Assembly: GCA_027618625.1 (NCBI GenBank)
Contig: JAQCER010000019.1
Span: forward strand, 1-14,062
DNA: 14,062 nt
Direction of reading: 5' to 3'
Origin: Verrucomicrobiota bacterium
Lineage (GTDB): Bacteria; Verrucomicrobiota; Verrucomicrobiia; Verrucomicrobiales; DEV007
A model generated the notes under the pieces. That model did no database searches, was not told the origin of the DNA, and saw only the letters and a list, made by a program, of their open reading frames with translations. Below are positions 7,945 through 14,062 of this stretch, piece after piece (within the stretch, counting starts at the first letter, position 1; each line of letters begins with the position of its first letter). Both the position numbers and the translations under genes were made by a program.

Positions 7945-9711
7945 ATGTCAACGGCACTCACAGAATTGCTACTCTCGGTCGCATCCGAAAGCGGATGCGC
8001 GGATGCAGATGCTCTTCGATCGGCACTTCAGGCTGCTGATAAACAACCCAGCTCAGCGATCACTACGATTCTTGACTCGGGATTGATCGACGAGTTTGAG
8101 TTTTTCCCGAAGCTGGCCGACAAGCTTGGGATGCGTTTTCAAGCGACTTCGGAGCTGGATCTGTCGGTGCGTTTGCACGCGATTTTTCCTGCGAAGCTGG
8201 CACTGCGCCACCGACTCGTGCCAGGGGCGACGTCATCAGACCAGATCACGCTCCTGACCTACGATCCATTTGATCTCGATGCAAAACAAGCCGTCGGGCA
8301 GATGGTTTCCAAGAAAGTCGACTGGGCACTCTGCACCAGACAACAGATCATGGATTCATTGCGCATCGGCTACGGAGTGGGGGCTGCGAATTTTGACGAA
8401 CTGCTGGAGGGGCGGCAAATCGAGACCAGCGACGATGCCCTGAAGCAGGAGGTCACCGTTCTGGAGGAGGACGAGGAAGCCACGGTGATGAGTTTCGTCA
8501 ATCAGGTCTTCAGGGAGGCACTGAATGAACGTGCGACTGACATTCATGTTGAACCGTTGGAGAACGACTTGCGGATCCGCTACCGCATCGATGGCGCGCT
8601 GCAGCAGATTGCCGTGCCCCCCAATATGCGCTTGCTTCAGGCATCGCTCATATCTCGCCTGAAGATCATGGCGAATCTCGACATCGCCGAGAGGCGTCTG
8701 CCACAGGATGGTCGGATCAATTTGGAACTGGAGGGGCAACGCATCGATGTCCGCGTGGCCACGATTCCCTCTGTGAATGGTGAGAGTGTTAGTCTGCGCT
8801 TGCTCAGCAGGGAACGTTACGATTTTGAAAGCCTGGGGCTCGATGAACATACCACGGAGAAGGTCAAGGAACTGCTGGCCATGCCGAACGGCATTGTTCT
8901 AGTGACGGGGCCAACCGGTAGTGGAAAGTCGACAACTCTCTATACGTTTCTCGGTTATCTGAACACCGAGGATACGCGCATCGTTACCATTGAGGATCCG
9001 GTGGAAAACAAGCTCGACGGCTTGGTGCAGATCGCGGTGAAGCCGGAGATCAATCTCACCTTTGCTGCTGGTCTTCGCAGTATTCTTCGCGGTGATCCGA
9101 ACGTGATCATGGTCGGTGAGATGCGTGATCTTGAAACCACGGATATCGCGATTCGTGGGGCGCTCACGGGGCATCTTGTTTTCAGCACACTGCATACCAA
9201 CGATGCAGTCTCCGGGATTACCCGATTGGTCGATATGGGGATCGAGCCCTTTCTGATCGCTACCTCCGTGCGCGCATTCATCGCACAGCGCCTGGTGCGG
9301 ACGTTGTGTCCCAACTGCAAAGTGCCGGTGGAGAAAGAAGCGTATGCCGATGCCTACCTGGAGCGGATCGGGTTTCCGTCGAGCCAGAAAAGCCAGGCGA
9401 TGCGAGTGGTGGGTTGCCGCGATTGTCGCGGATCAGGCTATCGAGGACGCATGGCGATCATGGAAATCTGCACGATTACGCCGGAGATGACCGAGTTGAT
9501 CTCGGCCCGGGCGTCCGTTCAGAGTCTCAGGGCGCAGGCGCTAGAGGATGGCATGACGCCGCTGCGTCAGTATGGTTGGATGAAGGTGATGGATGGATTG
9601 ACAACCATTGAGGAAATCATTTTGGTAACCGCAGCAGATCAGGATCGCGACAGTCGAGCTCCTGCTGCATTTGAATCGAGGGAAGCGCTCAAATTATCAG
9701 CCCGTAATTGA
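7945..9711 (+). CDS. gspE: Type II secretion system ATPase GspE
   Basis: GspE is the cytoplasmic hexameric ATPase that powers pseudopilus assembly. The 588-aa protein has an N-terminal domain (~1-150) that in this family contacts the GspL platform. The core ATPase follows, with Walker A GPTGSGKST at 322-330 (Lys328), the Asp box IVTIEDPVEN, Walker B GDPNVIMVGE at 383-392 and the His box HLVFSTLHTND from 410. A tetracysteine zinc motif (C455, C458, C491, C494) is intact, which is typical of GspE/PilB proteins and absent from retraction ATPases of the PilT type. The start is ATG 7945 with AGAAGG 16 bases upstream, rather far. It follows gspD by 47 bases and precedes gspF by 15. PilB of type IV pili is the alternative, but the neighbouring GspG with its calcium-site C-terminus supports GspE. 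Confidence 0.94.
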   Translation: MSTALTELLLSVASESGCADADALRSALQAADKQPSSAITTILDSGLIDEFEFFPKLADKLGMRFQATSELDLSVRLHAIFPAKLALRHRLVPGATSSDQITLLTYDPFDLDAKQAVGQMVSKKVDWALCTRQQIMDSLRIGYGVGAANFDELLEGRQIETSDDALKQEVTVLEEDEEATVMSFVNQVFREALNERATDIHVEPLENDLRIRYRIDGALQQIAVPPNMRLLQASLISRLKIMANLDIAERRLPQDGRINLELEGQRIDVRVATIPSVNGESVSLRLLSRERYDFESLGLDEHTTEKVKELLAMPNGIVLVTGPTGSGKSTTLYTFLGYLNTEDTRIVTIEDPVENKLDGLVQIAVKPEINLTFAAGLRSILRGDPNVIMVGEMRDLETTDIAIRGALTGHLVFSTLHTNDAVSGITRLVDMGIEPFLIATSVRAFIAQRLVRTLCPNCKVPVEKEAYADAYLERIGFPSSQKSQAMRVVGCRDCRGSGYRGRMAIMEICTITPEMTELISARASVQSLRAQALEDGMTPLRQYGWMKVMDGLTTIEEIILVTAADQDRDSRAPAAFESREALKLSARN

Positions 9712-9726
9712 TCGAACTCCTCGCCT

Positions 9727-10971
9727 ATGCCCATCTTCAGTTACTCAGCGATCGATGCACAAGGAAAGACCGTTACCGGGCAGGTGACGGTTCCATCAAA
9801 ACGTGAAGCTTATGAGCATCTCGAGAGTGGTAAGCTGAATCCGATCGAATTAAAGTCCGCCAGTGGAACATCTGGGGACGAACGACGTGAGGCTGCGGGA
9901 CGGCACCCCGGAGAGAAGCCAAAGCTCAATCGGACGCAGTTGATCTACTTTACGGAGGAACTGGCGGACTTACTCGATGCGGGACTGCAGCTGCAGCAGG
10001 CACTCGCGATCATGCAGGATCGGCAGGACAGTGAGCAGGTGAAGGAAGTGAGCCGCCTGCTTCGTGAAGAGCTACGCGAGGGTGCCCGGGTCTCGGTAGC
10101 ATTGGAGAATGTTTCTCCAAGCTTTGACGACCTTTATTGCAACCTCGTGGCAGCAGGTGAGGAGAGTGGCTCTCTGACATCGATTTTGCGCCGACTGGCG
10201 GAGAATATGACGATTCTTCATGAGCTGCGGGCGCGAGTGATTCAGGCGATGATCTATCCGGCATTCATGATCAGCGCCTGTATCGGGTTGATGTTTGTTT
10301 TCTCTCTGGTTCTCATGCCGCGGCTTACGGGGATGCTGGCCAAGACCGGGCAGAAGCTGCCTTTCGTCACGGAAATGCTGGTCAAGTTCAGCCACATCAT
10401 GGCGGCCTACTGGTGGGTGGCGCTGGTTACTGCTATCGTTGCGTTCATCGCTTTTCGCTGCACCGTGGCGAGGCCGGGCGGAAGAGTCTGGTGGGACAGG
10501 GTGAAACTGAAAATTCCGCTGATCGGGCCTGTCATGCTGACGCGTTTCCTTGCCAGTTTCTGCCAGGCACTTGGGAATTTGGTTACAAATGGGGTGCCGC
10601 TGTTGTCCGGGCTCCGATTGATGACGCGGGCGACATCGAATCGATTCTATCGCGGGCTGCTGGAGCAGGTGGTCTACGACGTCAGTGGGGGCATGGGGTT
10701 TTCATCGGCCCTGCGCAAGGCCGAACACTTCCCGACCCTCCTCGCCGATATGATCGCCGTAGGTGAGCAGACTGGCAAGCTGGGCACTTCATTGCAAAAA
10801 TCGGCAGCCCGTTACGACAAAGAATTGAATCGTCGAATCAGTCGCCTGACGTCCCTTATTTCTCCCATTATCATCGTCTTCATGGCCGGCATCGTTACGG
10901 TCGTTGCTTATTCTATCGTCACTGGAATTTTTACGTCGATTCAGGGAATTCGCAATCCTGGAGGCCGATAG
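9727..10971 (+). CDS. gspF: Type II secretion system inner-membrane platform protein GspF
   Basis: GspF is the polytopic inner-membrane protein that couples the GspE ATPase to pseudopilus growth. The 414-aa protein has two homologous cytoplasmic domains and three membrane segments (~172-200, ~228-245, ~379-403), the usual GspF/PilC layout. Family motifs are FTEELADLLDAGLQLQQAL in the first domain and the matching FCQALGNLVTNGVPLLSGL in the second, and both domains carry a GE(E/Q)(S/T)G(S/K)L motif. It starts with MPIFSYSAIDAQGK, the typical N-terminal strand of this family, so ATG 9727 is secure although no Shine-Dalgarno sequence precedes it. It follows gspE by only 15 bases, so the two are probably cotranscribed. 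Confidence 0.94.
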   Translation: MPIFSYSAIDAQGKTVTGQVTVPSKREAYEHLESGKLNPIELKSASGTSGDERREAAGRHPGEKPKLNRTQLIYFTEELADLLDAGLQLQQALAIMQDRQDSEQVKEVSRLLREELREGARVSVALENVSPSFDDLYCNLVAAGEESGSLTSILRRLAENMTILHELRARVIQAMIYPAFMISACIGLMFVFSLVLMPRLTGMLAKTGQKLPFVTEMLVKFSHIMAAYWWVALVTAIVAFIAFRCTVARPGGRVWWDRVKLKIPLIGPVMLTRFLASFCQALGNLVTNGVPLLSGLRLMTRATSNRFYRGLLEQVVYDVSGGMGFSSALRKAEHFPTLLADMIAVGEQTGKLGTSLQKSAARYDKELNRRISRLTSLISPIIIVFMAGIVTVVAYSIVTGIFTSIQGIRNPGGR

Positions 10972-11082
10972 TTATTCGGGATCCAACGCGATTGTTTCCG
11001 TTCTACTTCTCAATATGCAAACAACGTCGCATGTGCCTCTAACAGCGCTTTACTTGCCGAGTTTTGATCAACCTCATTGCAA
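10972..11082 (+). other. Gap between gspF and gspG
   Basis: At 111 bases this is the largest gap in the secretion operon, and I see no gene or clear terminator in it. The gap precedes the major pseudopilin, which is normally needed in large excess over the other components. An internal promoter here would be sensible, but I find no convincing -35/-10 pair. Confidence 0.3.
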
Positions 11083-11550
11083 ATGAAATCAATGAAATAC
11101 CCATACGTCCACCGTCACCATCGTCACCACGATGGTTTCACACTTATCGAGATCGTGCTTGTGCTCACGATCATTTCCGTACTCGTTGGTACGGTGATCT
11201 ACTACATGCGCGGCACCGATGACGTAGCCCGAGAAATGCGGGTCGAAAGCGATGTCAAGCTGGTGACAACGCAGTTGAAACTCTATGAAGCGCGCAATTT
11301 TCAACCGCCTACCACTGAGCAGGGATTGATGGCGCTGGTGTCCAGGCCTGACAAAGAGCCCATTCCTGAACGCTGGACGCAGTTGTTGGAGGAAGTGCCA
11401 AAGGATTCTTGGAATCAACCCTATCAATATCTCTATCCAGCCGTTCGAAGTGGGCAAAAATACGACATATTCTCCCTGGGAGCGGATGGTGTTGAGAGCG
11501 ATGACGACCTGGGTAACTGGAGGAAGGCTGGGGAAGGAAGTAAGGAATAA
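11083..11550 (+). CDS. gspG: Type II secretion system major pseudopilin GspG, His-rich leader
   Basis: GspG is the main subunit of the periplasmic pseudopilus. The 155-aa precursor has a type III signal: a basic leader, the prepilin-peptidase site G18|F19 and Glu23 (+5) in FTLIE, then a hydrophobic helix. The C-terminal half has the GspG pattern TTEQGLMALVSRP, then DSWNQPYQY, YDIFSLGADG and DDLGNW. The last two form the calcium-binding loop of the family. What is odd is the leader, which contains HRHHRHHD just before the cleavage site. Six of the ten residues from V9 to G18 are not the usual Lys/Arg but five His plus an Asp. The start is uncertain: ATG 11083, ATG 11092 and TTG 11077 are all in frame, and none has a good ribosome binding site. 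Confidence 0.93.
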   Translation: MKSMKYPYVHRHHRHHDGFTLIEIVLVLTIISVLVGTVIYYMRGTDDVAREMRVESDVKLVTTQLKLYEARNFQPPTTEQGLMALVSRPDKEPIPERWTQLLEEVPKDSWNQPYQYLYPAVRSGQKYDIFSLGADGVESDDDLGNWRKAGEGSKE

Positions 11551-11573
11551 CCGTTCGCTGGATTGGATCGCTG

Positions 11574-12263
11574 GTGTTTGACCGTCGCGAAGGCTTCACG
11601 TTAATTGAGCTGGTTATCGCCCTGATGATCATAGTCGTGCTTGTCAGCGTCGCGATTCCGGCAATGCAGGGTGTCAGCGACGAGCGCAGTGCTCGTAAGC
11701 CAATTGATGCCCTGGCAGAGATGGTGCAGGAAGTGCGCAGGCGGGCGATGCTCGAGCAGGAGGCTTATCAGATCGTATTTGATGCTGATGGTTTTTATGC
11801 GTTGCGTTACTTCAATGCGTATCGAAACCGCGATGACTTCAAGCAATTGCTGATCGAGATGCAGAAGCCACAGGATACTCAAGGTGTGGCTAAGGATACC
11901 GTGGAGCGATCTGGTGGGCCAGTTGGAACGAGTCCCAGTGAGGGTGCTGTACAAAATCTACTTACTGAACTCAAAGCGGGACAACCAGAGGCAAAGACGG
12001 TGATGCGTCGTGACACCTGGCTGAAGACTTACAGGAAGCCGGTGGAGATCGAGTTGACCCTTCTTTTCTGGGGCGATCCGAAGTGGAACAAAGTGGAAAA
12101 CGATTACTTTCGGCGTTGGGTTTTTCAACCCACTGGCCTTTGCAATCCACTTCAGGTTCGCGCTGAGCAGGGCGATGGTTTCTTTGAAATCCAGTTCGAC
12201 CCGCTTACTGGCGAAGTCCTTCACGAAAAATACCACGTGCCGCCGGAGGAGAAAGATCAATGA
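11574..12263 (+). CDS. gspH: Type II secretion system minor pseudopilin GspH
   Basis: This minor pseudopilin is probably part of the pseudopilus tip. The 229-aa protein starts at a GTG giving a short leader MFDRREG, then cleavage G7|F8 with Glu12 (+5) in FTLIELVIALMIIVVLVSV. The C-terminal half has the GspH pattern: a Trp-Phe-x-Pro-x-Gly element (RRWVFQPTGLCNP) and a final strand ending FDPLTGEVLHEKY. It is longer than the ~150-190 aa I expect for the family. The extra length is a hydrophilic Gly/Ser/Thr/Asp-rich stretch at ~95-145. The start codon is inferred because it keeps a leader of normal length; a TAA at 11541-11543 closes the frame upstream. The position after gspG fits the canonical order. 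The stop overlaps the gspI start (ATGA). Confidence 0.82.
   Translation: MFDRREGFTLIELVIALMIIVVLVSVAIPAMQGVSDERSARKPIDALAEMVQEVRRRAMLEQEAYQIVFDADGFYALRYFNAYRNRDDFKQLLIEMQKPQDTQGVAKDTVERSGGPVGTSPSEGAVQNLLTELKAGQPEAKTVMRRDTWLKTYRKPVEIELTLLFWGDPKWNKVENDYFRRWVFQPTGLCNPLQVRAEQGDGFFEIQFDPLTGEVLHEKYHVPPEEKDQ
12245..12251 (+). promoter_or_regulatory. Strong Shine-Dalgarno sequence for gspI
   Basis: GGAGGAG lies eight bases before the gspI ATG at 12260, inside the last codons of gspH. It is the best ribosome binding site in the window, and with the ATGA overlap it fixes the gspI start. Confidence 0.75.
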
Positions 12264-12661
12264 AGCTGCTGCGCCACGAGTCGTTGAGACGCTGCGGCGG
12301 CTACATGCTGCTCGAAGTCCTGATTGCGCTGACGGTGTTTTCGATCGCGGTCGTAGGCATGGCTGAAGCGATCAATGTCTCAATCGAGGCGATGAATTTT
12401 CTCACCCGGCAGGAGATCATACGGAATCGCCTGCAGGCGTTGATCGTTGAAGCGAAGCAGATGGAGAAGCGCGAGGAGATGGTATTCAGTGTCGATGACC
12501 AGGCCAGTGGTATTCATTACCGAACTGAGCTGGAGGAACTGAAATGGGTAAATCGCAAGAAGGAGCCGATCAATGGGCTGTATGTATTGCGTGCGATCGC
12601 GGAGTTCGAGAACAATGGCACGCCTGTCACTGAAACTGTCGAAGTGTATGTGCAACGCTAG
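12260..12661 (+). CDS. gspI: Type II secretion system minor pseudopilin GspI
   Basis: GspI is the minor pseudopilin thought to start the tip complex with GspJ and GspK. The 133-aa protein has a basic leader (MKLLRHESLRRCGG), cleavage at G14|Y15 and Glu19 (+5) in YMLLEVLIALTVFSIAVVGM. The MLLEVLIAL core is typical of GspI. Tyr at +1 is less usual than Phe or Met. The size fits the family (~120-130 aa). The ATG at 12260 overlaps the gspH stop by four bases and is preceded by a strong GGAGGAG, so translation is probably coupled. The 3' end overlaps gspJ by 14 bases. Confidence 0.87.
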   Translation: MKLLRHESLRRCGGYMLLEVLIALTVFSIAVVGMAEAINVSIEAMNFLTRQEIIRNRLQALIVEAKQMEKREEMVFSVDDQASGIHYRTELEELKWVNRKKEPINGLYVLRAIAEFENNGTPVTETVEVYVQR

Positions 12662-13403
12662 TTTACATCGAAATCGTCGCTCACTGCGACTCCATGCCTT
12701 CACTCTGCTGGAAGTGATCATGGCGCTGGCAATCCTTGCACTGCTGACAGGCACCATCTTCGCAATCGTTGGCGGTTCGACGCAGGCGACGATCGAAGTC
12801 CAGGCGATTCAAAAGGAGAACCGGCGGAGCAAGGCGTTCATTGAGGAATTGCGAAGGATTTTCGCGACTTTTCCAGTGAACGGTCAGATTGAGTTGAGAG
12901 TGGTCGAGCCGGATCCGCTGATGCAGGAACTGGTAATCCGCAATGCTCCCGATGCGTTTCTGTTCGGCCCAAATCCGGTTCGTGATCAAAAGGAGATCAC
13001 ACTCGGTCTGCGACGTCCGGAGTTGCCGCCGGCACTGGTTGCGGCAGGTCAGTCCGCAGTGCCCGTAGTGCAGCAGTCTGATTCGAAAGGCCCGAATGCG
13101 GAGCCTGTGCCGCAACCTTTATACTATCTTGGATTGACCAGCCCTGACTTCTTCAGGCCGGGGGATTCGAAGACGGGCGGCAGCCAATTGCCTGAAGAGA
13201 ATCCCATGCTCGTGAAGGATGAGAAAGGACGTTACTGGTTGGGATTGCTGCCGGAGCTTTCCGGTTTGCAGTGGCATGTATGGGATCCTGGCAAGAAGCA
13301 ATGGCTCGATAATGCAGGTGCCGGCAAGCCGATACGCCTGAAGTTGTCGCTTTTTCAAAAAGGGCGAATCACGCCGCAGATCGTCATCTTTGAACTACTC
13401 TAG
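12648..13403 (+). CDS. gspJ: Type II secretion system minor pseudopilin GspJ
   Basis: GspJ is the minor pseudopilin of the tip complex. From ATG 12648 it is 251 aa: a basic leader (HRNRRSLRLHA), then FTLLEVIMALAILALLTGTIF with Glu at +5. The cleavage site is A17|F18, so the nearly invariant Gly at -1 is replaced by Ala. The globular part has a Pro/Gln-rich stretch around 125-150 and ends with the GspJ-like pattern LSGLQWHVWDP then IRLKLSLF. The frame is open further upstream to GTG/ATG codons at ~12573, but those would add 25 residues overlapping gspI and lengthen the leader, so I reject them. It overlaps gspI by 14 bases and gspK by 14 bases, suggesting coupled translation. Family assignment rests on the pilin motif, gene order and C-terminal pattern. 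Confidence 0.85.
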   Translation: MCNASLHRNRRSLRLHAFTLLEVIMALAILALLTGTIFAIVGGSTQATIEVQAIQKENRRSKAFIEELRRIFATFPVNGQIELRVVEPDPLMQELVIRNAPDAFLFGPNPVRDQKEITLGLRRPELPPALVAAGQSAVPVVQQSDSKGPNAEPVPQPLYYLGLTSPDFFRPGDSKTGGSQLPEENPMLVKDEKGRYWLGLLPELSGLQWHVWDPGKKQWLDNAGAGKPIRLKLSLFQKGRITPQIVIFELL

Positions 13404-14062
13404 ACCAGTCTCTAATTTTCGTAGAGATCGCGATCAGGGGGCGAGCCTCATGATCGTGATCTGGAGCATGATGATCATGTCGATCGCGGTCATTGGACTT
13501 GTGGAATACATGGATTCAGGACTGGATGAAGACATCATCGCTGAAAAAGGTTTCTATGCGCGCAAGCTGGCGGAGTCAGGGATCACACTGGCGCTACATC
13601 CACAGATTCAGGCTGGTGATCCCTTGTTGTCGCAAAGCGTGAGCCCGACCCGGAGCTACAATGTAACCATCACCAATGAAGGTGCACGCCTTGCCGTGAA
13701 TCGGCTTCCGGCTCTTCCAGAACTGCGGAGAGTGTGTCGCGATTTGATCGGGCGCTGGGGACTTGACTTGGATAAATCGACAGCCCTCGTTGATTGCCTC
13801 GCGGACTGGATCGATGCAGACCACGATACGCGGATCCAGGGTGCGGAGAACGACTACTACGTGGCTCTGGGATTTCCTGAGTTTCCCCGGAATCGGCCGT
13901 TCGATTCGCTTGAAGAAATGCTGCTGGTTCCCGGGATGGAAGACCTTGATCAGCTAAAGCCTGACTGGAGGGACATCTTCACTCTTTATGGAAATGGCAA
14001 AATCGATGTTCATGAGGCTTCGGGGGAATTACTTTCGGTTCTGTTCGTTACAGATGGAGCAA
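13390..14062 (+). CDS. gspK: Type II secretion system minor pseudopilin GspK, partial (cut by right edge)
   Basis: GspK is the large minor pseudopilin that caps the pseudopilus tip. The frame runs open to the window edge (~224 codons). I take the TTG at 13390, which gives the leader MNYSRPVSNFRRDRDQG, cleavage G17|A18 and a hydrophobic helix ASLMIVIWSMMIMSIAVIG. GspK characteristically lacks the Glu at +5, and here too that position is not Glu. An ATG at 13450 would remove the leader. Family motifs are ARKLAESGI, LADWIDADHD, GAENDYY and NRPFDSLEEMLLVPGM, followed by FTLYGNGKIDVHEAS, which fits the GspK tip domain. It overlaps gspJ by 14 bases. The remaining ~100 residues and any gspL/gspM genes lie beyond the edge. 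Confidence 0.88.
   Translation, partial: MNYSRPVSNFRRDRDQGASLMIVIWSMMIMSIAVIGLVEYMDSGLDEDIIAEKGFYARKLAESGITLALHPQIQAGDPLLSQSVSPTRSYNVTITNEGARLAVNRLPALPELRRVCRDLIGRWGLDLDKSTALVDCLADWIDADHDTRIQGAENDYYVALGFPEFPRNRPFDSLEEMLLVPGMEDLDQLKPDWRDIFTLYGNGKIDVHEASGELLSVLFVTDGA

Noticed and set aside
12573..12647. Longer gspJ starting at ~12573
   Set aside because: It would place 25 extra Cys/Arg/Ser-rich residues before the leader and overlap gspI by about 90 bases.
1..14062. CRISPR arrays, insertion sequences and phage genes
   Set aside because: I saw no spaced direct repeats, transposase motifs, long terminal inverted repeats or phage structural genes in the window.

Overview
The window reads as chromosomal DNA from a Gram-negative bacterium. 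Evidence for this is a type II secretion operon with an outer-membrane secretin, plus a heptose-nucleotide (LPS/cell-surface) enzyme. Base composition is moderately GC-rich, GTG and TTG starts are common, and many genes lack a strong Shine-Dalgarno sequence. The domain mix (a stand-alone D-E-F-G-H-I-J-K secretion operon with no gspC in front, and a heptose adenylyltransferase fused to PurN) makes me lean to the PVC group, perhaps Verrucomicrobiota. That is a guess from pattern memory, not shown by the sequence.

Layout. (1) 53-1402 (+): an NtrC-type sigma-54 response regulator whose receiver domain lacks its first part. (2) 1403-1495: a convergent intergenic gap with a strong hairpin. (3) 1496-2587 (-): a fusion of an RfaE2-type heptose-1-phosphate adenylyltransferase with PurN (GAR formyltransferase). 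(4) 2706-5399 (-): the alpha subunit of a molybdenum/tungsten formate dehydrogenase, interrupted by one in-frame TGA at 4335-4337. The TGA lies exactly where formate dehydrogenases carry the catalytic Cys or selenocysteine and is followed by a GGUC-loop hairpin. I read it as one selenoprotein gene, not two ORFs or a pseudogene. (5) 5400-5599: a divergent intergenic region with a terminator-like hairpin and T-tract just before gspD. (6) 5600-14062 (+): a tightly packed type II secretion operon, gspD-gspE-gspF-gspG-gspH-gspI-gspJ-gspK, with gspK cut by the window edge.

How they work together. GspD is the outer-membrane channel, GspE the cytoplasmic ATPase and GspF the inner-membrane platform. 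GspG is the major pseudopilin, and GspH, I, J and K are minor pseudopilins forming the pseudopilus and its tip. Platform genes gspC, gspL and gspM and the prepilin peptidase are not in the window; L and M could follow gspK. The formate dehydrogenase and the PurN domain both belong to one-carbon metabolism and lie in the same orientation 118 bases apart, but co-regulation is only inferred.

The best-supported special feature is the selenocysteine formate dehydrogenase with its bacterial SECIS-like element. The most unusual gene architecture is the RfaE2-PurN fusion.
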